Assembly: GCA_015143295.1 (NCBI GenBank)
Contig: CM026562.1
Span: forward strand, 15,838,041-15,902,040
Source: Tetracentron sinense
Lineage: Eukaryota; Streptophyta; Magnoliopsida; Trochodendrales; Trochodendraceae
Direction: 5' to 3'
Length of the DNA: 64,000 bases
Made by a program: the position numbers and the translations under genes. Positions 10,433 to 20,600 of this stretch are shown here, one piece after another (position 1 is the stretch's first letter; the number at the start of each line of letters is the position of its first letter). Below the pieces are notes generated by a model, which saw nothing but the letters and a program-made list of their open reading frames with translations, ran no database searches and was not told where the DNA came from.

Positions 10433-11334
10433 TTTTTGCAGAAATTTCAGTAAGGGTATTATGGTCTTTTGGTCGGTTCACTCTTACCTTAAGAATTTAA
10501 CCCGAGCCTTTAGGGCTCATTCTCAACACTTAGAGGATTTGGGGGATTAGAAGAGAGGAGAAAGGGTTTCCTAAGCTAGGGTTTTGCTTTTGGAGAAGAA
10601 TCAAAGGGGTTTTGAGACCCTAGATCACTTCAAGTTCGGTTTTTTTCCAAGATCACGGCTCAAGCACTCGTGGAGAGCGTTCCCCAAGCTAGGGCAGCAC
10701 CTTACAGTCGTTTTGGGAAGGGGTTTCTTCCTCATTTCTTCAAGGTCGGTACTTCTTAGTACCCTCCTAGTTATAGTTCCTCTTTTCCCTTTATTTCTTT
10801 TGATTTTCTTTCATTTACACATGTGCTATGAGATGGATGGTTGTGAATGGTGAATGGAGATGGAATGGGCGATTGGATGCCAAGGGTTGTGTTGTGATGA
10901 TTAAAATGGGGAGGGCATTGTATCCATAATAAACACACCTTTATGATGTGAGTAAACTCACCTAGAAAAGCATGATTTAGGTTTAAATGAATAATGAATA
11001 ATGAACACACCATGTTTGATGAAATGCCAAGGTGAATAAAATGAGTTATAAATTAGGAAATGCATGTCTAATAAATTATGAATATTGCTAGGGCCTATGA
11101 TAGTGTGTTTTCTTGCTTTCCCTAAATGATATGAATATTACATTTATCAATCATTGATGTTATATGTGTTGTGAAATTACCCAAATGTCATATTTAAATT
11201 TAAATGCAAGTATGTACACGGTTCCCACGAGCACGACATGCATGACATGATTTATCGAGGTTTTCAAGAACATGGTTAGAGGTGGGACATATCCTACGAT
11301 ATATTTTACCTCGCTTTTCACAAGAAAACAAGAA

Positions 11335-11490
11335 CCAACATTCCACGAGGGGTCTCCCCTCACTCACAAGTGCATATCATGAAGAAGGGCCTCTCTTTCC
11401 TCGCAAGTACATACATATCATGAAGAAGGGTCTCCCTTTCCTCGCAAGTACATTGCATAAAGAAGGGTCTCCCTTCCCTCTCAAGGCATC
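11335..11490. repeat. GAAGGG-hairpin repeats in LTR segment B
   Basis: Four degenerate units containing AAGAAGGGTCTCCCTTCC, with a GAAGGG/CCCTTC stem and 3-nt loop. Equivalent arrays lie at about 19080-19270, 23820-23960, 43750-43940 and 51370-51560. Confidence 0.8.
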
Positions 11491-11863
11491 TCTCAAGCGC
11501 ATCTCACAAGGATATCTCACAAGTGTATCTCACAAGTTACATGATCACAAGCAAGCACGCATGACATGCATGACATGACACGTACGACACGCTCGACAAG
11601 ATCAAGTAAGACAAACACGACAAGCTTTCAAGTGCGAAAAGATATTTCAAGCCAAGTCAAGTGCACGATGTTTTCAAGAGGTTTTATCGGCTTTCTACGA
11701 AATACAAGCATGATTATAAATTGCTTTACTTCCTTGTATGATATGAATTGTTTCCGTCTAACATATATGAATTGCTCCTGATTTATGTATTGCCATTTTT
11801 ATGCTATGACTATTGGTTAGTATTTGGTACCCGCTGAGTATTTCATGCTCAGCCGTACTTCTT

Positions 11864-11983
11864 ATGTCGGCAGGTTCTGAGGTAGCTGCTGCTCCATTTG
11901 ATGTTTGTGCTCCTGGTCCATGGGTGGAAGAGGAGTACGTCGAGGAGCCTTTGGAGGAACCTCCCGTAGAGGGTTATCAGTAG
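11864..11983 (+). CDS. LTR micro-ORF (39 codons), segment B of 5' LTR
   Basis: Same micro-ORF family as 9825-9941, full length and uninterrupted. One residue near the N-terminus is changed (GGA to GTA, Gly to Val). It lies about 300 nt upstream of the PBS, so it would sit in the leader of the element transcript. Confidence 0.5.
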   Translation: MSAGSEVAAAPFDVCAPGPWVEEEYVEEPLEEPPVEGYQ

Positions 11984-12283
11984 GTGGTGTTAGATTCTGA
12001 GTGGATTAGCTGTGGGTGAGCATGAGTGATTATATCCATGTATTTTGGCAGGTCTGTCCGCACTTTCTTTTGGATTCCTTCTGTATAAACTTGGATTCGT
12101 ATATACATAGAGGTTTGTTTAGACTTCCGCTGTGCTATGTTAGAGTATGTTTCCGCTGTTTATATCCTCTATTATATATGCTCTGTGGGTTTTTGCAGGT
12201 TGGTTTGTCAAGCAAGTCATGTAAGCCATGATTAGTCGTCCAAAGTTCACTCTAACTCCTAGGGTGGGTTTTGGGTCGCGACA

Positions 12284-12644
12284 GAAGTGGTATCAGAGCT
12301 TAGGCTTTAGGTCTCTAGGGTCACTTAGAATCTTATACCACGGCTTGACAAGAGCATATGTTAGGAAACAAGTTAGGAAGGAAGTGAGTCGGGAACGAGT
12401 CTGGTTCCAAGTGTAAGACTAAACTTTAGTCTTAGTCTAAAATGGTTGCTTTAACCAAGTACGGGTCCTAGGTACGCTAGAACACTAAAGTATAAGTATA
12501 ATGTGATGAATACTCTGATGACTTGATGTGATGTATATTAGTATTATACAACTAATACAAATTGAATTATTGTGAAATGGCATTGAAATAAACTGTGGTT
12601 TCAAGTTAGACTCATGTGGTGTTATTATTCTCAGGACTTTAGTC
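12284..12644 (+). other. Leader with primer-binding site (PBS 12288-12300)
   Basis: Four bases after the LTR end comes TGGTATCAGAGCT. It is complementary to the 3' end of plant initiator tRNA-Met over the first 12 bases and primes minus-strand DNA synthesis. The remaining ~340 bp before the gag ATG hold no ORF or repeat that I recognise. Confidence 0.9.
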
Positions 12645-13865
12645 ATGAGACGGAACACACGGGGTCGTGGACCACATATCAGAGCTTCCTCTTCTTCACG
12701 GGATGAGGATGAGCAGCCGGACCTCTCTCAGGTCTTAGGCTCTATTGCTGAGACACTCGCCATACTGGCGGCTCGGCAAGCTATACCATCATCGGCGGCA
12801 CCTACTCCACCGCCCGCAGCTCCAGTACATCGTACAGCTGGAGTTGAGGCATTCAGGAGATTGAGGCCTCCACCCTTCCATGGGAGTGTGGACCCTCTTG
12901 CTGCGGAGGCATGGATCCTCCAGATGGAGAAGATCTTTGCGGTCCTCTCGCCTACAGAGGAGGATAGAGTAGCATGGGCAGTTTTCATGCTAGAAGGTGA
13001 AGCCCACCATTGGTGGTTGTCCGCATTGAGGACGCGAGATTTGACCATGCAGGGTCAACCTTGGACTTGGGAGGAGTTCAAAGATACTTTTTACAAGAAG
13101 TATTTTTCGATTGGAGCAAGGGAAAAGAAAGAGAGAGAATTCATCAACCTTGAGCAAGGTTCGATGTCTGTGGCCGCTTATGAGGCCAAGTTCTCGGAGC
13201 TATCACGCTTCGCGACACATATAATTTCCACCGAGGCAATGAAGGCGAGGAGGTTTGAGCAAGGACTCAAGGATGTCATCATGGAGAAAGTATCAGTCTT
13301 TAGGCACGCCACTTACGCTGAAGTGGTGGATAAAGCCTTGTTGGTTGAGACCAACTCTGAGGCGGTGTCCAAGAAGAGGGATTTGACGAGAGGCCAATCC
13401 AGTAGTTCAGCACCTCTAGAGAGGCGGGCTCGTACCGGCACTTATCAGTATGCGTGGCCAGCACCCCCGATGAGGCCATCTTATGCGCCTCCAGCTTCAC
13501 GGCAGTATGTGCCTCAGGCACCGCGACCTCAGGCTTTTCCGGCCCCACGGCCTGTTGCACCTCAGACGATGAGGTATGCTCCACCTCCGGCCCCTCCGAC
13601 TTATACACACGAGGTCCGTACTTCATGCGACCGAAGGCACCCGGCAGGAGATTGCCGAAGAGCATCGGGTGGATGTTTTCATTGTGGTCGCCAGGGCCAT
13701 ATGATCAGGGATTGCCCCAGTCGGCATTTACCAGGCCAGTCTCAGGGGATTAGGCCACCAGCACGCCCAGCAGGATCATATCAGGCGTCATCTCAGACTA
13801 CCCGGTCTACACCTCAGTCTCGCCAGGCGAACCAGGGGGCGAGTTTTTGCCTTAACAGAGGGTGA
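12645..13865 (+). CDS. gag: Gag polyprotein of element 1 (frameshifted near its 3' end)
   Basis: 406 residues. A Ser/Pro-rich N-terminus (1-75) is followed by the retrotransposon Gag/capsid-type helical region (about 80-220, with the HHWW and FKDTFYKKYF features typical of plant Ty3 Gag), a Pro/Ala/Tyr-rich linker (about 255-325) and a CCHC zinc knuckle C344-x2-C347-x4-H352-x4-C357 for RNA packaging. Element 2 has four G's where this copy has five (13835-13839). The extra G moves this copy out of frame after about residue 398, replacing the last ~18 exon-encoded residues with a short tail and a TGA. Without it the frame would run to the donor site at 13894/13895. A homopolymer sequencing error is possible. 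The start is the first ATG after the leader and matches the start in elements 2 and 3. Confidence 0.92.
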   Translation: MRRNTRGRGPHIRASSSSRDEDEQPDLSQVLGSIAETLAILAARQAIPSSAAPTPPPAAPVHRTAGVEAFRRLRPPPFHGSVDPLAAEAWILQMEKIFAVLSPTEEDRVAWAVFMLEGEAHHWWLSALRTRDLTMQGQPWTWEEFKDTFYKKYFSIGAREKKEREFINLEQGSMSVAAYEAKFSELSRFATHIISTEAMKARRFEQGLKDVIMEKVSVFRHATYAEVVDKALLVETNSEAVSKKRDLTRGQSSSSAPLERRARTGTYQYAWPAPPMRPSYAPPASRQYVPQAPRPQAFPAPRPVAPQTMRYAPPPAPPTYTHEVRTSCDRRHPAGDCRRASGGCFHCGRQGHMIRDCPSRHLPGQSQGIRPPARPAGSYQASSQTTRSTPQSRQANQGASFCLNRG

Positions 13866-13894
13866 TGCACTTGCATCTGACGATGTAGTGCAAG

Positions 13895-14042
13895 GTACGC
13901 AGTTGTAGCTTATTTAATTATCCGTAAATTTAACTGTTAAGTATTAATTGATTGTGTACGTACTTGGCATGTTATATATGTATATATACCTACATGTATA
14001 CACTGTTGATGCATGGATTAACTCCGCTAGTTAAAATTTTAG
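13895..14042 (+). other. Candidate spliceosomal intron between Gag and protease
   Basis: 148 bp, AT-rich, beginning CAAG|GTACGC and ending ATTTTAG|GAACC. A branch-like ATTAAC lies 21-22 nt before the acceptor. Read unspliced, the Gag frame meets TAG 12 nt into the insert. Removing the insert joins the Gag-side frame (corrected for the extra G) to the protease frame exactly at the conserved chromovirus Gag-PR boundary. Element 2 carries the same 148-bp interval (48870-49017) with donor GTATGC and acceptor TTTCAG. What is seen: the sites, the length and the phase. What is inferred: that it is spliced. Confidence 0.72.
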
Positions 14043-17000
14043 GAACCCTACTAGTCAATGAGTATTTGGCTCGAGTGTTGATTGATACCGGGTCTACTCA
14101 TTCATTTGTCTCGCCGAGTTTTTCAGAAGGCTTTTCTGTAGAGCCAAGTCAGCTAGAACCGGAGTTAGCCATTTCGACTCCTCTCGGCAAAACAGTATTG
14201 GCAGATAAAGTGTATAGAAATAGTGTGGTCCAAGTTGGAAGCCACGAGTTGGCGGTTGATCTCATCGTCCTTGGATTCCAAGACTTTGATGTTATACTGG
14301 GAATGGATTGGTTAGCAGCACATCATGGGCATGTAGCTTGCTTTGAGAAAATGGTACTCTTCAAGCCAGTAGAAGGAAAACCATTCCACTTTCGCGGGTT
14401 GAAAAGTAGATATATTGCTCGTTTTGCGGCGTTGAGCTTAGCTAACCCTGAGGCAAAGGACTCATCGACTATTCCGGTTGTGAGTGAGTTCCTGGATGTA
14501 TTTCCAGAAGAGTTGCCAGGATTGCCTCCAGACAGGGAGATTGAGTTTGTGATCGAGCTTGCACCAGGCACAGCTCCTGTTTTCAGGGCTCCGTACAGAA
14601 TGGCCCCTATTGAACTCAAAGAGTTAAAGACCCAGTTGGAAGAATTACAAGGTCTTGGTTTCATTCGACCAAGTGTCTCAGCGTGGGGTGCCCCGGTGTT
14701 GTTTGTTAAGAAGAAAGATGGCTCGATGCGGATGTGCGTCGATTACAGGCAATTGAACAAAGTCACTATAAAGAATAGGTATCCCTTGCCTAGGATTGAT
14801 GACTTGTTCGATCAGTTGAAGGGAGCGAGATTTTTCTCGAAGATAGACCTTCGATCGGGTTATCACCAGTTGAAGATTAAGGTGGAAGATGTTCCCAAAA
14901 CTGCTTTCAGGACTCGGTATGGACACTACGAGTTCTTGGTGATGCCTTTTGGGCTCACGAACGCGCCGGCAGCCTTTATGGATTTGATGAACCGGGTGTT
15001 CCGGCCATATCTTGATAGGTGCGTGATTGTATTTGTTGATGACATTTTGGTCTATTCTCAGACACGGGAAGATCACACACGTGACCTATGCCTTGCTTTG
15101 GAAATGCTAAGAGAGCACAAGCTATACGCTAAACTTAGCAAGTGTGAGTTTTGGTTGGAAGAGGTGGCATTCCTAGGCCACGTTATTTCTGCAGAAGGTA
15201 TCTCGGTAGATCCAAAGAAGATCAAAGCAATTATGAGTTGGGCGAGGCCGAAGAGTGTTACCGAGATACGCAGCTTTCTTGGGTTGGCAGGCTATTACAG
15301 GAGATTCGTAGAGGGTTTCTCTAGCCTTGCAGCACCACTCACTTACCTGACAAGGAAGAACGCCAAGTTTGTAGGGAGTGATAAGTGCGAGATCAGTTTC
15401 ACGGAACTGAAGAAGAGGCTTACTACAGCCCCTGTCCTTACTGTGCCATCTGGACCTTATGGGTATGAGGTGTATAGTGATGCCTCACACGTTGGACTTG
15501 GGTGTGTACTCATGCAGCACAAGAAGGTCATTGCCTATGCATCGAGGCAATTGATAGAGCATGAGAAGAATTACCCCACGCACGACTTAGAGCTTGCCGC
15601 AGTCGTGTTTGCACTCAAGATCTGGCGACATTACTTATACGGGGTGGAATTCTATGTGTATACGAACCACAAGAGCCTCAAGTACCTCTTTTCCCAAAAG
15701 GAATTGAATCTAAGGCAACGGCGTTGGATGAAATTTTTGAAAGACTATGATTGTACCATTCAATACCACCCGGGTAAAGCAAATGTAGTGGCTGATGCTT
15801 TGAGTAGAAGACCTCCGGGGTTATTAGCATGCATGTTAGTGCAGGAATGGAAGCTACTTGAAGACTTGGCAAATCTGGACATTAGTGTGAATGACTCTGT
15901 TCGTAGTCCTATCTTGGCAAATGTCACGGTTCGGCCATACATTATAGATTTGATCCAAGAATACCAAGCCACGGATGCTGAATTGTTGGCTTATCGGGAC
16001 AAGGAAGTTGCTAAGGGTAGTGAGGACTTCTCTCTCACTAGTCGGGGTGCTATCACATTGAAGGGAAGGCTCTGCGTCCCAGCCAATGCAGATCTTCAAA
16101 GAGAGATTTTGGATGAAGCACACCGTTCGAAGTACACAGTGCATCCAGGGGGTACAAAGATGTACCGGAACCTCAAGAGTCACTTTTGGTGGCGGAATAT
16201 GAAGAGGGAGGTTGCGGAATATGTAGCACGGTGCTTGGTGTGTCAACAGGTAAAAGCAGAACACATGCGGCCCGCAAGTCTATTACAGTCCCTTCCGATT
16301 CCCGAGTGGAAATGGGAGAACATATCCATGGATTTCATAGTTGGCTTGCCAAAGACGGCAAGGGGCTCAGATGCGATATGGGTAGTAGTGGATCGTTTGA
16401 CGAAGTCCGCTCACTTCTTACCTTACCGAACTACTTTCAACTCTAGTCAGTTAGCCGCTTTGTACATCAAGGAAGTGGTGAGGTTGCACGGAGTGCCCGT
16501 CAGTATTGTGTCAGATCGGGATCCAAGATTCACGTCAAGATTTTGGAAAAGTTTTCAAGAGGCTATGGGTTCCCGACTTGATTTCAGCACCGCCTTTCAT
16601 CCACAAACGGATGGGGAAACCGAGAGAGTGAACCAAGTCATTGAAGACATGCTTTGGGCTTGTATGTTGGATTTCAGAGGCAGTTGGGAAGAGCACTTGC
16701 CTTTGGTTGAATTCGCCTATAATAACAGCTATCAGGTGAGTATCCAAATGGCACCATTTGAGGCCTTGTATGGGCGAAGTTGTAGGTCTCCTCTCTATTG
16801 GGATGAGGTAGGAGAAAAGAAAGTACTTGGTCCGGAGTTAATTGAGCAAACTGCAGGCACAGTTAAGATCATTCGGGATCGATTGAAAGCCGCTCACGAT
16901 CGCCAGAAAAGTTATGCGGACACGCGCCGTAGGGACTTGGAATTTCAAGTAGGGGATCAAGTTTTTGTGAAAGTATCTCCTAGCAAAGGGATCATGAGAT

Positions 17001-17368
17001 TTGGAAAGCGAGGCAAGCTCAGTCCTCGGTATGTTGGGCCTTTTGAGATTATCACACGAGTTGGTGAGGTTGCTTACAGGGTAGCTCTCCCACCTCACAT
17101 GGCCGCAGTTCACAACGTCTTCCATGTGTCTATGCTTCGGAAGTACATTGCGGATCCTCCGCATGTCATAGACTTGGAACCGTTGGAGATTCGAGAGGAC
17201 CTCACCTTGATTGAAAAGCCGGTTCAGATTTTGGATCGAAGAGATCAGGTGCTTCGCAACAAGACAATCCCTTTGGTTCTTGTGCAATGGCAACACCATG
17301 CTCGGGAAGAAGCTACATGGGAGCGTGAAGTCGAAGTCAAAGCAAAGTACCCAGAATTAATTGAATGA
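13952..17368 (+). CDS. pol: Pol of element 1: protease, RT, RNase H, integrase, chromodomain
   Basis: 1138 codons from the ATG at 13952. The first ~30 codons (to 14042) are probably intron, so the true exon likely starts at 14043. Residue numbers count from that ATG. Protease has D45-T-G. RT spans about 200-400, with D299 and FVDD at 361-364. RNase H has D510, E547 and D615, but the expected third catalytic Asp is Asn572 (AAC at 15665-15667; element 2 keeps Asp). Integrase has zinc-binding H724, H731, C761, C764 and the catalytic triad D794-x60-D855-x35-E891. A GPF motif is near 1029-1031 and a chromodomain-like tail occupies about 1088-1138 (LDRR..LRNK.IPLV..QW..H...EATWE). No internal stop. 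The frame differs from gag. The RNase H change suggests this copy is inactive despite its open frame. Confidence 0.95.
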   Translation: MCTYLACYICIYTYMYTLLMHGLTPLVKILGTLLVNEYLARVLIDTGSTHSFVSPSFSEGFSVEPSQLEPELAISTPLGKTVLADKVYRNSVVQVGSHELAVDLIVLGFQDFDVILGMDWLAAHHGHVACFEKMVLFKPVEGKPFHFRGLKSRYIARFAALSLANPEAKDSSTIPVVSEFLDVFPEELPGLPPDREIEFVIELAPGTAPVFRAPYRMAPIELKELKTQLEELQGLGFIRPSVSAWGAPVLFVKKKDGSMRMCVDYRQLNKVTIKNRYPLPRIDDLFDQLKGARFFSKIDLRSGYHQLKIKVEDVPKTAFRTRYGHYEFLVMPFGLTNAPAAFMDLMNRVFRPYLDRCVIVFVDDILVYSQTREDHTRDLCLALEMLREHKLYAKLSKCEFWLEEVAFLGHVISAEGISVDPKKIKAIMSWARPKSVTEIRSFLGLAGYYRRFVEGFSSLAAPLTYLTRKNAKFVGSDKCEISFTELKKRLTTAPVLTVPSGPYGYEVYSDASHVGLGCVLMQHKKVIAYASRQLIEHEKNYPTHDLELAAVVFALKIWRHYLYGVEFYVYTNHKSLKYLFSQKELNLRQRRWMKFLKDYDCTIQYHPGKANVVADALSRRPPGLLACMLVQEWKLLEDLANLDISVNDSVRSPILANVTVRPYIIDLIQEYQATDAELLAYRDKEVAKGSEDFSLTSRGAITLKGRLCVPANADLQREILDEAHRSKYTVHPGGTKMYRNLKSHFWWRNMKREVAEYVARCLVCQQVKAEHMRPASLLQSLPIPEWKWENISMDFIVGLPKTARGSDAIWVVVDRLTKSAHFLPYRTTFNSSQLAALYIKEVVRLHGVPVSIVSDRDPRFTSRFWKSFQEAMGSRLDFSTAFHPQTDGETERVNQVIEDMLWACMLDFRGSWEEHLPLVEFAYNNSYQVSIQMAPFEALYGRSCRSPLYWDEVGEKKVLGPELIEQTAGTVKIIRDRLKAAHDRQKSYADTRRRDLEFQVGDQVFVKVSPSKGIMRFGKRGKLSPRYVGPFEIITRVGEVAYRVALPPHMAAVHNVFHVSMLRKYIADPPHVIDLEPLEIREDLTLIEKPVQILDRRDQVLRNKTIPLVLVQWQHHAREEATWEREVEVKAKYPELIE

Positions 17369-17432
17369 GTTTTTGTATAAGTTTGTATATGACTTGTAAT
17401 TTTCTTTTTGGTTTGTAATGCAAGTAGCGTCT

Positions 17433-17469
17433 AAATTTCGAGGACGAAATTTTTGTAAGGGGGGGAGGA
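17433..17469 (+). other. PPT-adjacent stem-loop (17433-17452) and polypurine tract (17457-17469)
   Basis: Perfect 8-bp arms AAATTTCG/CGAAATTT with loop AGGA, then AAGGGGGGGAGGA directly before the 3' LTR. The PPT primes plus-strand synthesis. The stem-loop is repeated at the same spot in elements 2 (45477-45496) and 3 (59149-59166). Confidence 0.9.
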
Positions 17470-17689
17470 TGTAGAGCCCCGGACCTTTTCACATTTAATG
17501 CATGACACTTTCGTTGCCATTTTGCCTTTAAAGAGGTGTCATTAATAAATAAGGAAGAAATTGGAAATTCCGAAACGTTAGAAATGTTCCTTTTCGAAGT
17601 ACGAACCCAACGCAAGTTGAATCGTCAAAATCGGATGAACGAGTCAAACGATATGGCCAAAACAGTCTGGACCTGCAGGCAAACGTAGC

Positions 17690-18125
17690 TCGGAAGGCAC
17701 TAAGGACGTAGCTCTGATAACGTGCTCTGACAACGTACTCTGATAAGGCACAGACAACGCATAGACAACGTACTCTGATAACGTAGCTCTAGCTCTGATA
17801 ACGTATACGTTGTGCATCCGTTGTGCAACAGACAATGGGTACGTCGTGCAGTAGACAACGTATACGTTGTGCATCCGTTGTGCAACAGACAACGTGTACG
17901 TTGTACAGCTCACAACGGGCACGTTGTACATAAGACAACGGACAACGAGCTCAGCTATGCACAACACAACGTGACAACGTACTCGGCACTATTCACAGCA
18001 CAACGTGTTCAGCACTATTCACAGCACAACGTACTCGGCACTATTCACAGCACAACGTGTTCAGCTCTATTCACAGCACAACGTGTTTGGCACTATTCAC
18101 AGCTCAACGGGTTCAGTACTCGCGT
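17690..18125. repeat. U3 palindrome and 26-bp arrays, 3' LTR segment A
   Basis: Same organisation as 7790-8262: CAACGTATACGTTG-type palindromes to about 17985, then CACTATTCACAGCACAACG-type 26-bp units to the GCAGAAATTTCAG block. A degenerate TATA-like CTTAAGAG follows at about 18180. Confidence 0.82.
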
Positions 18126-18623
18126 TTTTGCAGAAATTTCAGTAAGGGTATTATGGTCTTTTGGTCGGTTTACTCTTACCTTAAGAGTTTAACCCGAGCC
18201 TTTAGGGCTCATTCTCAACACTTAGAGGATTTGGGGGATTAGAAGAGAGGAGAAAGGGTTTCCTAAGCTAGGGTTTTGCTTTTGGAGAAGAATCAAAGGG
18301 GTTTTGAGACCCTAGATCACTTCTGTCGCGACCCAAAACCCACCCTAGGAGTTAGAGTGAACTTTGGACGACTAATCATGGCTTACATGACTTGCTTGAC
18401 AAACCAACCTGCAAAAACCCATAGAGCATATACCATAGAGGATATAAACAGCGGAAACATACTCTAACATAGCACAGCGGAAGTCTAAATGAACCTCTAT
18501 GTATATACGAATCCAAGTTTACACAAAAGGAATCCAAAAGAAAGTGCGGACAGACCCGTCAAAATACATGGATATAATCACTCATGCTCACCCACAGCTA
18601 ATCCACTCAGAATCTAACACCAC

Positions 18624-18743
18624 CTACTGGTAACCCTCTACGGGAGGTTCCTCCAAAGGCTCCTCGACGTACTCCTCCTCCACCCATGGACCAGGAGCAC
18701 AAACATCAAATGGAGCAGCAGCTCCCTCAGAACCTGCCGACAT
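18624..18743 (-). CDS. LTR micro-ORF (39 codons) in nested solo LTR
   Basis: Full-length open copy of the MSAGSEGA...PWVEEEY micro-ORF, start codon complement at 18741-18743. The upstream stem-loop carries one arm mismatch in this copy. Confidence 0.45.
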   Translation of the reverse strand: MSAGSEGAAAPFDVCAPGPWVEEEYVEEPLEEPPVEGYQ

Positions 18744-20189
18744 AAGAAGTACGGCTCAGCATGGAATACTCAGCGGGTACCAAATACTAACCAATAGTCA
18801 TAGCATAAAAATGGCAATACATAAATCAGGAGCAATTCATATATGTTAGACGGAAATAATTCATGTCATACAAGGAAGTAAAACAATTTATAATCATGCT
18901 TGTATTTCGTAGAAAGCCGATAAAACCTCTTGAAAACATCGTGCACTTGACTTGGCTTGAAATATCTTTTCGTACTTGAAAGCTTGTCGTGTTTGTCTTA
19001 CTTGATCTTGTTGAGCGTGTCGTACGTGTCATGTCATGCATGTCATGCGTGCTTGCTTGTGATCATGTAACTTGTGAGATACACTTGTGAGATATCCTTG
19101 TGAGATGCGCTTGAGAGATGCCTTGAGAGGGAAGGGAGACCATTCTTTATGCAATGCACTTGCGAGGGAAGGGAGACCCTTCTTCATGATATGTATGTAC
19201 TTGCGAGGGAAGGGAGGCCCTTATTCATGATTTGCACTTGTGAGTGAGGGGAGACCCCTCGTGGAATGTTGGTTCTTGTTTTCTTGTGAAAAGCGAGGTA
19301 AAACATATCGTAGGATATGTCCCACCTCTAACCATGTTCTTGAAAACCTCGATAAATCATGTCATGCATGCCGTGCTCGTGGGAACCGTGTACATACTTG
19401 CATTTAAATTTAAATATGACATTTGGGTAATTTCACAACACATATAACATCAATGATTGAGCAATGTAATATTCATATCATTTAGGGAAAGCAAGAAAAC
19501 ACACTATCATCGGCCCTAGCAATATTCATAATTTATTAGGCACGTATTTCCTCATTTACAACTCACTTTATTCACCTTGGCATTTCATCAAACATGGTGT
19601 GTTCATTATTCATTACTCATTTAAACCTAAATCATGCTTTTCTAGGTGGGTTTTTACTCACATCACATATGTATGTTCATTATGGGTACAATGCCCTCCC
19701 CGTTCATCCATCACATCAATACACACGGCATCCAATCGCCCACATTCATCTCTATTCACCATTCCCATTCACCATTCACAACGCATCTCATAATACATGT
19801 GTAAATGAAAGAAGACAAAGAGAAATAAAGTAAAAGAAGGAACTATAACTAGGAGGGTAGTAAGAAGTACCGACCTTGATCAAGTGAGGAAGAAATCCCC
19901 TTCCAAAAACAACCGTGAGTTGCTGCCCTAGCTTGAGGAGATGCTCCTCACGAGTTTGTGCCTTGATCTTGAAGAAAAATGGGCTTGAGTGGAGTGTGGG
20001 TTCACAAACCCCTTGATTTCTCTCCAAATGGAAACCCTCGGTTGGAATCGCCTTCTCCCCTTTCTCCTATTCTCTCAAACTCTCTAAGTGTTGAATGATG
20101 TCCTAAAGGCTCGGGTTAAACTCTTAAGGTAAGAGTAAACCGACCAAAAGACCATAATACCCTTACTGAAATTTCTGCAAAAACGCGAG

Positions 20190-20600
20190 TACTGAACCCG
20201 CTGAGCTGTGAATAGTGCCAAACACGTTGTGCTGTGAACAGTGCTGAACACGTTGTGCTGTGAATAGTGCCAAACACGTTGTGCTGTGAAGGGTGCCAAA
20301 CCCGTTGTCACGGTGTGTTGTGCATGGTGCTGAGCTCGTTGTCCGTTGTCTTATGTACAACGTACCCGTTGTCTGTTGCACAACGGATGCACAATGTACA
20401 CGTTGTGAGCTGTACAACATACTCGTTATTTGCTGTACAACGTACACGTTGTCTGCTGTACAACGTACACGTTGTCTGCTGCACGACGTACCCGTTGTCT
20501 GTTGCACAACGGATGCACAACGTATACGTTATCAGAGCTAGAGCTACGTTCTCACCGTACGTTGTCTATGCGTTGTTTGTGCCTTATCAGAGCACGTTAT
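20190..20600. repeat. U3 26-bp and palindrome arrays in the nested solo LTR
   Basis: Reverse-oriented 26-bp units (about 20200-20330), then AACGTACACGTT/AACGTATACGTT palindrome units to about 20600, as in the other subfamily A/B-segment LTRs. Confidence 0.8.

Larger units (their letters stand above)
7765..12283 (+). mobile_element. 5' LTR of element 1: composite of LTR segments A and B
   Basis: Segment A, 7765-10240, runs to a complete LTR 3' end (GGGTCGCGACA). Segment B, 10241-12283, then restarts inside U3 at GGCACTATTCACAGC and runs to a second GGGTCGCGACA immediately before the PBS. A and B differ in their R/U5 repeats (CTAGTTGC hairpins in A, GAAGGG hairpins in B), so B is not a simple recent duplication of A. 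The 3' LTR has the same A-B junction at 22737/22738. The LTR start TGTAGAGCC and about 220 bp of U3 are missing at the left edge. Confidence 0.88.

Noticed and set aside
12010-12231. Open frame of 71 codons after the micro-ORF (also 24488-24709)
   Set aside because: Within LTR U5, not conserved in frame between copies, Cys/Leu-rich translation of T-rich DNA.
13952-14042. First ~30 residues of the pol open frame as genuine protease N-terminus
   Set aside because: AT-rich, hydrophobic low-complexity translation upstream of the conserved protease start, and it coincides with the intron-like interval. An independent pol start there cannot be fully excluded.
16838-17299. Antisense open frames opposite pol (also 14678-15076, 45800-46117, 46648-47058)
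   Set aside because: Shadows of the pol frame; no independent domain.
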